The notes under the pieces were generated by a model, which saw only the letters and a program-made list of their open reading frames with translations, was not told where the DNA came from and did no database searches. A stretch of 56,474 bases of DNA from assembly GCA_001567275.1 (NCBI GenBank), contig LNBX01000043.1, positions 108,351 to 164,824 of the forward strand. The letters are read 5' to 3'. The position numbers and the translations under genes are program-made. Position 1 is the stretch's first letter. Every line of letters begins with the position of its first letter. Of this stretch, positions 35,828 through 44,614 are shown in pieces. Source of the DNA: Bacteroidetes bacterium OLB10 (GTDB taxonomy: Bacteria > Bacteroidota > Bacteroidia > AKYH767-A > OLB10).

Positions 35828-38800
35828 TTAATTAATAATAAACTTTTTACCACTTACGATACTTTCATCATTACCTTTCAGTTGTAAGTAGTAGATTCCA
35901 GTTGCAAGTGATGAAGGGATTTTTACTGTTGAAATTCCTGAAGCAAGATTTGCTGAACTTTTACTCACAGTCTTTCCATTAAAATCAATAATTGTTATTT
36001 CTACGGACTGATCGCTCGGACTACTTACTACAGTGTTTATATACTCTCTGTATTGGCTTACTGAAATCAATTCCAACTTATCAGTATTACATGATACTGC
36101 ATAAATGGTTTTAAGTTCTTTGCTTTCGCCATTAAAATCTACCTGACTCAGACGATAATAACTGCCGATATCAGAGGAGTTTTCATCCGTAATTTCGTAA
36201 TTCGAAATGGATGACGTAGTACCATTTCCCGATACTTTTCTGAAGAAGTTAAAATCAGTTCCATTAATACTTTTCTCAACTTTAAAGAAATCATTATTTA
36301 ATTCTGAGGCAGTTGTCCAACTCAAGAACCGTTTATTATTTTGACAATTTGCATTAAATGACAGCAGTTCAACAGGCAATGGGTTGTTCTGATTCACCAA
36401 AACCCACCAATCATTGTAATTGGTAATTCCCGTAGCCGTTACAGTGCGAATGGCTCCGGCACTGTTATATGACTGAACTCCCTGAAATGGGTTGTCCCAA
36501 ATTCCACCATTGTAATTATAATGCTGCGCCTTGTATGGACCTACTACAGCAGGAAATTCAGCTACAGGAGCTGAAAATGTGGCTGAAAATGTAGCACTCA
36601 AACTATCACTGTGTATTTTCCAAAAACGATCAACGCAATCTCCACTTGCATCAGTGCCTGTTATAGATGAATTGACATGACCAACAGCCGGTGGATATGG
36701 AATATTGGCCGCATTTGTTTTATAAGTTGAAACCGATACAAATCCGGCATTGCCACTTGTGCATGTTAGTGTTAACGGTATGTAAGTACTTGCATCAATT
36801 CCGAAAGGTATAATTCGTGGAGATGTGTTATTTGCAAATCTCCAGATAACCAAACTGGCTCCATCATAGGTCTCTGCTCTGATATATCCATTAGTTCTGG
36901 TGATTCCTGTTGGAAGTATTTTCTCTATTGTAATTGAGCGACCTCCTGATACAGGATTGTTGTCATCATCCAAACGAAGTTGTCCTGAAGTCAACCTTAA
37001 TTCGGTACGCACATATACTGTACCATTATTGGTAGGGTAAACATATTCAGTTGCAGGATCTCCACCAAAGTTAATATCCAGAATAGCATACTTCTGACCA
37101 CTGGTTAAGGCAGTACCCATTCCAATGCCTGTTATTATCTGATTGTCATCCCCAAAATATTCTACTATGCTTTGAGAATACAAATAATATAACATGTCCC
37201 CATCTGATTTTATGGCAGCATTTGAAAATCCGCTATATAAACCATTGGTGTGTTGCAAACGTAATCTTCCATCGTTATTTACATTCATGTAACATTTTGG
37301 ATTCAATCCGTTTGAATAAACCGAACTGTTATTACGAAGTGTTAATGTTCCGAATGATTTTATGTCGAGCATAGTTTGATTTGGAAACATAGGATCCACA
37401 ATGTAGGATGCCAACTGCATATCACCTGAAATAACCTCAACTGTAGTTCCGCCATAAATAAACTGCCTCATATTCGTAACAGAATGTCCGGCAATTCTGG
37501 TAAACAAAGTAGTGCCTGTACGGGAAAAATTAATTAAACCCATATTTTCAACCAAGGCACTTCCCGCATGTGATATTGTACCACCGGGTCCAATCGTGTA
37601 ATTAGGACTTTTTATCTCTAATGTCATTGGATTTGGATTCAGTGCATTATTTAATACATTAATTGTACCCCCTGATTGCACAAAATCTCCACTGTTATCA
37701 TCATCGCTGTTTACAGTCACTGTTGTCTGAACAGGAGCAATTGTAGCGTTATTATGGAAATAAAAAGTTCCGTTGCTTTGAGTATAGCCTCCTTTTATAT
37801 TAAAATTTACAGGATTAAATGCAGAATTGCCTTTGAGCGAAATAGAACCTCCTGAAACCAACATGTTTCCATCAACGTTGGCTGTTAAATCACCTCTTCC
37901 TGCCGACAAATAATTGTTTCCATTTGCCGAAGTCAGATTGCCACCTATAGACATTGTTACATCATGTGTGGCATTGATGATGGAACTTGGGAAAAGGTTG
38001 AAACTATTATTTCCATTATTAAATGTCAGGTTATTAGTGATAGTTATATTCTCATTTCCCTGTGATACGCTGGAATAAAATGTGCCATTCGCGCCATCAA
38101 AGGTCATGGAGCCATTAACTACCAGTTTTAATGGTGATGAATTACTATATACGGCATGACTGTATGGTATGAAACTTACAAAACTTGAAACTGCTGCATA
38201 ATTTACACTGAAATTACCATTTACTATACAAACTACACTGTCATTAGCAGCATTGTACTGAATAAAATTTCCTCCCGTAAAATTGAAGGATCCTAAAGTA
38301 AATTTAGATTTTCCGGCTGTAATTATATTGGTTGCATGCGTGCCTTTGAAGTATCCACCTGACTGGTTGAATGCACCATTAACCACAAATGTGTTTAATC
38401 CGGTACCATCCTGTATGCCGTAAAAAGCACCGTTTGTAATAGTGAAATTACCACCTGTATAAAAGTCGAAACTTCCATTATTAAGATAGTTTCCACAAAC
38501 TCCCTGAGCAGTAGTAGTTCCTGAGTTGGTGAGTGTAAAATCTCCAGTTATATGCATAATTGTGTTGCCCGCACCTGAGTTTGCTCTGAAATAATTGGTT
38601 GCCAGTGCCGAATTAAATACAAAATTTTGTTGTACAATTATTGAGTCAATAGCATTGGAACTGACATTGGATTGAATATCTACATTACCGCCATTTAAAT
38701 TCATATCACGTCCTACCATCAATGTGGCCGGGCCAATGCTTTTCGCAAGATTAAAAACAGAGGTGAAACTGGATGTAGTAAAATCTCTGCCTACAACCAC

Positions 38801-40111
38801 TCTGAACCGATTAACATTTGATGTTGATAATACACCTGTGGTGTTAGAGTTACCTGAGAGTGAAAAATCAGACAATACGTTTATCTGCCCTACACCTGTT
38901 GGAAGCGGAAATAATGGTAAACCTCCGACATCAAGATATTCATTTCCTCCAAGAAACACATTCTTAGTTCCTGCAGTTATAGTCAGCGTATTTGTTGTAA
39001 AATTAAGTACACCATTTCCGGAATCAATAAATCGCACATAGGTAGGAAGCCCGCGGATAACTGTTGAATCCGTAACCGTTAATGTAAGCGGTGCATTTAC
39101 CTGACGACAGAAATCAAATTTATTGTTTATGCCCTGAATCAAGAGTTTGCCGTTGATAGTAATATTGGCATTTGCACTTCTTATTGGGAAGGTAGAATCA
39201 TTGATGGCAATAAAGTCATGTCGTGTGATAAAGTTTCCATTTACCGTGCAGTTCAGGTTGCCTAAAGAACCATTCATAATAATAGAAGGTTGACCAACCA
39301 ACGTACTGCTATCAGTGAACGATTGCATTGTTAACGTTAAACTTCTGCTATTTCCTTCCTGAAAAATAATTGCTGAATTTCCTCTTAATATCAGATTATT
39401 GAGTGTAAGTGTGGTGGACATTCCGCTTCCATCATCCATACGTACAACTCCGTCAGTGATGGTGTAATCACCTTTTATTTTATCAGGTGAAAATCGTCCG
39501 CGCTGTTCCCATGTTGTTCCGGTAACAGATGTAATCAGATTACCAATATTACCACCGTTGCCATTTATTCTTGTTGGGTCAATCAGCGGGAGAGAAGTAC
39601 TTGCCCATTTGCGGATAATAAGCGTACTGGTAGGGTCAATGTTTTCAGTTCCATTCTCAAACATGGATTCATCAGCTGCAATATTGGCTCTGGGATTATG
39701 ATCGTAAACAGCACCGGGACCTAAAATGAAAGCCGCTGGATTAATCATTGCAACACGTCCGTTGTTAATCAATGTGCCATAAACTTTCAAATCGCCTCCA
39801 AAATTCAAACTCGCTGTAGCGGCATTGAGTACTGTTAAAGTTGCTCCTGCCTGTATGGTAACATCTCCCAAAATCGGAGTGTTCACACTAACAAGTGACA
39901 GAGAAACTCCTGATTGCACAATAATTGTATCACCTACGGCCGGAATGGTTCCCTTGTCCCACACAGAAGGAACTAAATAGGTTCCACTGGTAATTGCTGT
40001 CAGTATCTCAGCTTTTACCGGACTTGTGGCAGACATAAATATTATTAAAAGAAAAGAAAAAACACTTTTAAAATAAAAATTTATGCTTTTCAAAGTAAAG
40101 CTATTTCCCAT
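35828..40111 (-). CDS. Large T9SS-secreted surface protein
   Basis: Very long secreted protein of 1427 residues. An N-terminal signal peptide (hydrophobic core about residues 15-33, ending SPVKAE) leads to a segment (GTYLVPSVWDKGTIPAVGDTIIVQSG) like those opening many Bacteroidota cell-surface proteins. About 1000 residues follow with repeated short beta units alternating G, N, T and S: NGNF, GDFT, FNGGN, GGNLT and similar, in line with a parallel beta-helix. The C-terminal 300 residues include a fibronectin-like PVELLSFNANCQNNKRFLSWTTASELNNDFF block and a T9SS tail ending GIYYLQLKGNDESIVSGKKFIIN. Adhesion or biofilm function is likely; no enzymatic motif is apparent. It is monocistronic, with a terminator directly after it. 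Confidence 0.85.
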   Translation of the reverse strand: MGNSFTLKSINFYFKSVFSFLLIIFMSATSPVKAEILTAITSGTYLVPSVWDKGTIPAVGDTIIVQSGVSLSLVSVNTPILGDVTIQAGATLTVLNAATASLNFGGDLKVYGTLINNGRVAMINPAAFILGPGAVYDHNPRANIAADESMFENGTENIDPTSTLIIRKWASTSLPLIDPTRINGNGGNIGNLITSVTGTTWEQRGRFSPDKIKGDYTITDGVVRMDDGSGMSTTLTLNNLILRGNSAIIFQEGNSRSLTLTMQSFTDSSTLVGQPSIIMNGSLGNLNCTVNGNFITRHDFIAINDSTFPIRSANANITINGKLLIQGINNKFDFCRQVNAPLTLTVTDSTVIRGLPTYVRFIDSGNGVLNFTTNTLTITAGTKNVFLGGNEYLDVGGLPLFPLPTGVGQINVLSDFSLSGNSNTTGVLSTSNVNRFRVVVGRDFTTSSFTSVFNLAKSIGPATLMVGRDMNLNGGNVDIQSNVSSNAIDSIIVQQNFVFNSALATNYFRANSGAGNTIMHITGDFTLTNSGTTTAQGVCGNYLNNGSFDFYTGGNFTITNGAFYGIQDGTGLNTFVVNGAFNQSGGYFKGTHATNIITAGKSKFTLGSFNFTGGNFIQYNAANDSVVCIVNGNFSVNYAAVSSFVSFIPYSHAVYSNSSPLKLVVNGSMTFDGANGTFYSSVSQGNENITITNNLTFNNGNNSFNLFPSSIINATHDVTMSIGGNLTSANGNNYLSAGRGDLTANVDGNMLVSGGSISLKGNSAFNPVNFNIKGGYTQSNGTFYFHNNATIAPVQTTVTVNSDDDNSGDFVQSGGTINVLNNALNPNPMTLEIKSPNYTIGPGGTISHAGSALVENMGLINFSRTGTTLFTRIAGHSVTNMRQFIYGGTTVEVISGDMQLASYIVDPMFPNQTMLDIKSFGTLTLRNNSSVYSNGLNPKCYMNVNNDGRLRLQHTNGLYSGFSNAAIKSDGDMLYYLYSQSIVEYFGDDNQIITGIGMGTALTSGQKYAILDINFGGDPATEYVYPTNNGTVYVRTELRLTSGQLRLDDDNNPVSGGRSITIEKILPTGITRTNGYIRAETYDGASLVIWRFANNTSPRIIPFGIDASTYIPLTLTCTSGNAGFVSVSTYKTNAANIPYPPAVGHVNSSITGTDASGDCVDRFWKIHSDSLSATFSATFSAPVAEFPAVVGPYKAQHYNYNGGIWDNPFQGVQSYNSAGAIRTVTATGITNYNDWWVLVNQNNPLPVELLSFNANCQNNKRFLSWTTASELNNDFFKVEKSINGTDFNFFRKVSGNGTTSSISNYEITDENSSDIGSYYRLSQVDFNGESKELKTIYAVSCNTDKLELISVSQYREYINTVVSSPSDQSVEITIIDFNGKTVSKSSANLASGISTVKIPSSLATGIYYLQLKGNDESIVSGKKFIIN

Positions 40112-40429
40112 CTTAAATGGTTTTAATTTTGAAACTAATGTTATTAATCGGTAAATGTATTAAAAAGTTAGCTTAAAAAGCAATAACCTTACCACTTTTA
40201 TAAAACTTATCATGTTCATTTCTTGCTCAATAATTAAAGGAGGGATTTATGTAATTAGCTTATTATCAATTTGATGTATAAATAATAATTCATAAAAACA
40301 CTAGTCAGCACGGGCATATCGGAGGATAAAAATATGATTCAATAATTTACTTACAACCTAAAATCAGCATTTTAAGCTCTCCGGGGACTTCTGTTAAATG
40401 ACAAATTGTTGAATTAAAAAACCTCGTTA
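40112..40429. other. Intergenic region without a recognised gene
   Basis: About 318 AT-rich bases upstream of the large T9SS protein gene and downstream of mutL. TACATTTA at 40152-40159 (minus strand, 7 of 8 to the -7 consensus) is a plausible promoter for the T9SS gene. I saw no convincing open frame, RNA gene or terminator in the rest. A GGAGG-like box at about 40241-40246 and a short ATG frame near 40334 lead nowhere. Confidence 0.6.
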
Positions 40430-42248
40430 TTACTTCAAAAACTTTCTGTCTATTTCGTTTTTTTCAAGTTTGAAAATGATGGGTTTGCCACTGCGACTAT
40501 AAAAAGGTATCTCACAATTCATCAACTCAGAAAACAAACTACGCATTTCCTTTTCTTCAAGGGTTTTTCCGCTTTTGATGCAGGCACTGCGTGCGATGGC
40601 TGCTGCAGTTTTTTCTTCAGGACTGAAAGATGCACTTTCTCCTGATAATAATTCTTCAATTAGTGTTTCAAGCACTTTTTTTTCTTCTCCTTTCTCCAGA
40701 TAAGAAGGCACAGAGTTGAGTACAAATGTGTTTTTACCGAATGGCTGCAGGTCAAAACCGGATTTGTTTAAATCGTCAATAATTTCAGTGATGGCAGCTA
40801 CTTGTCGGGTATCAAACTCAAATTGCAGCGGAAATAAATTCTGCTGTGCTGCAACCGGTGCTCCTTTCAGCATTTGAAGATTTCGTTCAAAAAGAATACG
40901 TTCATGAGCCAATTGCTGATCAACAAGCCATAACTCTTCTGACAAACCAACGGCTATATAATTCTTAAAAAGTTGCATAAAACTCGCATGCTCCTGAAGT
41001 TCGCTGGTTTCAATAGGCAATGTGCCTTGTTGTGGTGCAGTTTTGATATTATCAGTTTCATTTTGTCTTGCTATGGCATATAGTTTTTCCCAGTCGCGCT
41101 GAACTTTAATTTCGTTAGCAGGTACAGGATTGGGCTGAACTGTTTTAAAAGGATTATATTCTCTGTTTATTTTTATCTGTGGTTGCAGCGGTGGCTGATT
41201 TAATTTTGAAAGTGGAACATTAATAGCCTGCTCCTGATCAAAATCCAGAGTAGGAGCAATGCTGTATTTGCCCAAGGCTCTTTTGACAGACGATCTTAAT
41301 ATTGCATATACTGATTTTTCATCCTCCATTTTAATTTCGGTTTTTGTAGGATGAATGTTTACGTCAATTCGTGCGGGATCTATTGTGAAAAATAAAAAAT
41401 AGGAAGGATAAGTTCCCTGAGGCAATAACTCTTCAAAAGCTGATGAAACAGCATGGTTGAGATAAGCATCTTTGATAAACCTGTTATTGATAAAGAAAAA
41501 TTGCTCACCTCTGACTTTTTTGGCATAATCCGGTTTACCCACAAAACCATTGATGCCAATGATGGATGTATTTTCTTCAACCGGCACTAACCTTTCATTA
41601 TAATTCGACCCGAAAACATGACAAATCCGTTGCCGTTGATGGGTGACAGGGAGATTATAAATTTCAATTCCGTTATGATGCAGGCAAAACGAAATTTCGG
41701 GACGTGGAATAGCTACGCGAAGAAATTCGTCCATCACATGCCGTGTTTCAACCGGTGTTGACTTCAGAAAATTTCGTCTGGCAGGAACATTAAAAAAATA
41801 TTTTTACAGAGATAGAAGTCCCATTTGAAGTTACGCAGGATTCCTGACTTTTAAATTCCGAACCTTCTATAATGATGCAACTTCCTGTTTCATCCTCTTC
41901 TCTTTTTGTTTTCAGTTCAACCTGGGCTACTGCTGCTACTGAGGCCATAGCTTCACCACGAAAACCCATGGTGCGTATGGCATATAAGTCCTCCGGCTTG
42001 CGCAGTTTCGAAGTAGCATAACGTTCAAAACAAAGTCGCGCATCTGTTTCGCTCATTCCACATCCATTGTCAATAATGCGAATCAGATTTTTTCCTCCAT
42101 CAGAAATCAATACCTGAATTTGTGTAGCACCGGCATCCACGGCATTCTCCATCAATTCTTTGATGACAGATGAAGGTCTTAAAATAACTTCGCCTGCAGC
42201 AATTTGATTTGCCACTGAATCGGGAAGAAGTTGAATGACATCGGACAT
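40430..42248 (-). CDS. mutL: DNA mismatch repair protein MutL (frameshifted near an A/T run)
   Basis: GHKL-type ATPase coordinating mismatch repair. The N-terminal part ([21 protein letters not shown]) has the ATP site [16 protein letters not shown], and the [16 protein letters not shown] lid. The frame stops at 41792-41798 (seven A on the plus strand). Removing one base continues into the conserved [17 protein letters not shown] segment and a full C-terminal domain, about 605 residues. An alternative repair, restoring one A and one T nearby, would give [12 protein letters not shown], closer to family spacing. The C-terminal metal motif reads [12 protein letters not shown], so the His and Ala of DQHAxxERxxYE are changed. 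TATTTTTG at 42253-42260 is a perfect -7 element 4 bases before the ATG, suggesting a leaderless transcript. Confidence 0.88.
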
Positions 42249-42252
42249 GTTG

Positions 42253-42260
42253 CAAAAATA
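42253..42260 (-). promoter_or_regulatory. -7 promoter element for mutL
   Basis: Reads TATTTTTG on the minus strand, a perfect TAnnTTTG, 4 bases before the mutL ATG (42248). It separates mutL from the reductase gene upstream on the same strand. Confidence 0.6.
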
Positions 42261-42305
42261 AAGAAAGTGGAGCAGTTGTGATTCTTGTGGAGAATGAAAA
42301 AAGAG

Positions 42306-43571
42306 TTAACCAAAAAGCAGCCTGAAATAGAAGGATGGCTTCCTGAGTTTTTTTCTTAAATCCATATCATCAAACATACAACTGATGGTTTGTCTGAAGG
42401 TTTCATTTCTTGAAGCTTTGTTTACCACAAAGTTGAATAAAGAGGGATAGTTACACAGTTTCTGCAGGGTATGGCTTAGTTTAAGTTCCGTCCACATCCG
42501 GTTATAAACCAAATCATCGTATTGCTGCAGAAAATCACCTTTGAAATTATTTCCCTGAATAGCTTTTTGAGCAACTTCGGCAGCACGCATTCCGCAATAC
42601 ATGGCATTGCTGATACCTTCGCCACTGAAAGGATCAATCATACTTGCAGCATCACCACAGAGTAACATATTTGAAGCTGAAATTTTCCGCTTCTTCGACC
42701 CAAGAGGTAATCCCCAACCATCAATTTTACCAACTAACTCTGCACCTTCAAATCGTTTCTTCAGAGAAGGGTTGTTTTGAATTGCATTCAGCATTGCTGA
42801 TTTAAGGTTAACTTTTTTGCTGCTGATACTTGCTGTAAGCATACCTGCACCAACATTTGCAAGTCCGCCCGGCAATGGAAATATCCAAAAATATCCGGGC
42901 AGTAATTCTTTTAAAAAATGTAATTCAATATAATTTTCAGGATGCATGCTTTTTACATTCCTGTAATAAGCTCTGATGCCTCCGCAGTAATGCTTAGGAT
43001 TTAACTTATGTTCATCACCAAGTAATTTGTTGGTGATACTGTGTGCACCATCACATCCGAGTAACAATTTACACTCTGAAAATTCTTCTTTACCATCCTG
43101 ATGTCTGACTTTGATACGTACACCATTATCAGAATAATCCAATTCACAAACTTCACTACCCTGTAAGAATTTACAATATTCAGGATTTAGTTGTTGAATC
43201 AATGAGTAATCAAAATCAATTCGCTTGCTTACAAAACCAGGGTCGTGGTCAATAACACTGTTTACTGCTCTGAAAGGGACGTCAAGCGTATTGCCATTGG
43301 GTGCACCAAATACAATTCCTTTACTTCCAATGCAGTTTTCGTTTTTGGTCAGTAGTTCATGAATTAAATCGGGATTAAGTTTCTTTAATACCGGCAAAAC
43401 TTTGCCACTCAATGCATCACCACAAATTTTGTCTCTGGGAAAAATTGCTTTATCAATAAGCGAATGTCTGATACCTGATGCTGACAAAAACATGGAAGCA
43501 GTAGCACCGGCAGGGCCTGCGCCAACAATAATAATATCTGAAAAAGAATTGGTAATTCGATTGCTGTCCAC
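42306..43571 (-). CDS. NAD(P)/FAD-dependent oxidoreductase of the geranylgeranyl reductase family
   Basis: FAD protein of 421 residues in the group that includes geranylgeranyl reductases and flavin halogenases. The N-terminal Rossmann motif DIIIVGAGPAGATAS (residues 13-27), the CGDALSGK segment, the GCDGAHS motif (about 175) and the LLCGDAASMIDPFSGEGISNA FAD block (about 300-320) are present. It lacks the halogenase WxWxIP motif. It could reduce isoprenoid lipids or menaquinone side chains; substrate unknown. The start appears to be GTG 43571, since the FAD motif is close to the N-terminus and no better ATG precedes it. It is not part of the DAR operon. Confidence 0.88.
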   Translation of the reverse strand: MDSNRITNSFSDIIIVGAGPAGATASMFLSASGIRHSLIDKAIFPRDKICGDALSGKVLPVLKKLNPDLIHELLTKNENCIGSKGIVFGAPNGNTLDVPFRAVNSVIDHDPGFVSKRIDFDYSLIQQLNPEYCKFLQGSEVCELDYSDNGVRIKVRHQDGKEEFSECKLLLGCDGAHSITNKLLGDEHKLNPKHYCGGIRAYYRNVKSMHPENYIELHFLKELLPGYFWIFPLPGGLANVGAGMLTASISSKKVNLKSAMLNAIQNNPSLKKRFEGAELVGKIDGWGLPLGSKKRKISASNMLLCGDAASMIDPFSGEGISNAMYCGMRAAEVAQKAIQGNNFKGDFLQQYDDLVYNRMWTELKLSHTLQKLCNYPSLFNFVVNKASRNETFRQTISCMFDDMDLRKKLRKPSFYFRLLFG

Positions 43572-43704
43572 TCTGAAAAAAAGGTTTGCGCTATCCGATG
43601 TGTATTTACTGTTTAATTATCAATATTTGAATTATTGCAAATTAATTTAAGTTGCAAAGGAATATAAAATAGATGGATGGGAGGGTAGCCTAATAAAATT
43701 ACTT

Positions 43705-43712
43705 TAGCTTTG
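43705..43712 (+). promoter_or_regulatory. -7 promoter element for the outer-membrane protein gene
   Basis: TAGCTTTG, a perfect TAnnTTTG, 18 bases before the ATG at 43731. It also argues for that ATG over the TTG at 43725. Confidence 0.6.
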
Positions 43713-43730
43713 CGCCATTTTTAATTGAAT

Positions 43731-44558
43731 ATGCTAAATAAGTTTATTGTTATTGCTTTTGTATTAGCTTCAAATCTGCTGCCTGTAAAGAGTGCATTAT
43801 CGCAGGAAGTTTCCGAATGTAAATGTGGGTCAGTTTTTAAATCGGGCAAAGGCTCATTCTATATTACCTGGGGTTATAATCTTGATTGGTATGGCAAAAG
43901 CAATCTGCATTTTAAAGGAAATGATTTTGGCGGATATGATTTTACACTTTATAAAGCCAAGGCGCATGACAATCCGGGATTAGGATATATTCTTAATTCA
44001 GACATCTCCATTCCTCAGTACGTTTATCGGGTTGGTTATTATTTCAATAATAAAAGCCTGACAGGAATTGAGATAGCTTTTGATCATTCAAAGTATATAA
44101 TGACTCAGAATCAAAAAGTACGAGTTAAAGGAACGATTCAGGGTGAAGTAATGGATAAAGATACCATTGTAGGAAGTGATTTTCTGAAATTTGAACATAC
44201 CAATGGTGCTAATTTTCTGATGGCAAATTTTATCAAACGTTATTGCCTTTATACATCTGAAAACAAGAAACACAGGCTACAGTTAGTGATGAAGGCAGGT
44301 GCAGGAATTGTCATTCCAAAAACAGATGTAACACTTTTTGGTCAAAGGCTGGACAACCGTTTTCACATAGCAGGGTATGTTGCTGGACTTGATGCAGGTT
44401 TGAGGTATGATTTATTCCGATATGCATTTATAGAAACTTCGCTTAAAGGGGTTTTTGCCAATTACACCAATGTGTTAACTGTGGGCGATGGAAGGGCGCA
44501 TCATCATTTTTTTGCAGGTGAATATATTTTTGCTGCCGGTTTTCAGATAGGTATCTGA
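43731..44558 (+). CDS. Outer-membrane beta-barrel-like protein, unknown function
   Basis: Protein of 275 residues with a signal peptide (MLNKFIVIAFVLASNLLPVKSALSQ). The mature part alternates hydrophobic and polar residues in strands such as FYITWGYNLDWYG, YVYRVGYYFNN, LTGIEIAFDHSKY and FIETSLKGVF, ending GEYIFAAGFQIGI, consistent with an 8- to 10-strand outer-membrane barrel. The only two cysteine-rich residues lie near the N-terminus (ECKCGS). I do not recognise a specific family. It is followed by an RND transporter with its own promoter. Confidence 0.7.
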   Translation: MLNKFIVIAFVLASNLLPVKSALSQEVSECKCGSVFKSGKGSFYITWGYNLDWYGKSNLHFKGNDFGGYDFTLYKAKAHDNPGLGYILNSDISIPQYVYRVGYYFNNKSLTGIEIAFDHSKYIMTQNQKVRVKGTIQGEVMDKDTIVGSDFLKFEHTNGANFLMANFIKRYCLYTSENKKHRLQLVMKAGAGIVIPKTDVTLFGQRLDNRFHIAGYVAGLDAGLRYDLFRYAFIETSLKGVFANYTNVLTVGDGRAHHHFFAGEYIFAAGFQIGI

Positions 44559-44587
44559 CATGTCATTAGCAGTATTTTCAGAATAGT

Positions 44588-44595
44588 TACTTTTG
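44588..44595 (+). promoter_or_regulatory. -7 promoter element for the RND transporter gene
   Basis: TACTTTTG, a perfect TAnnTTTG, 19 bases before the ATG at 44615. Confidence 0.55.
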
Positions 44596-44614
44596 TTTTA
44601 TTGTTTGAGGGTAA

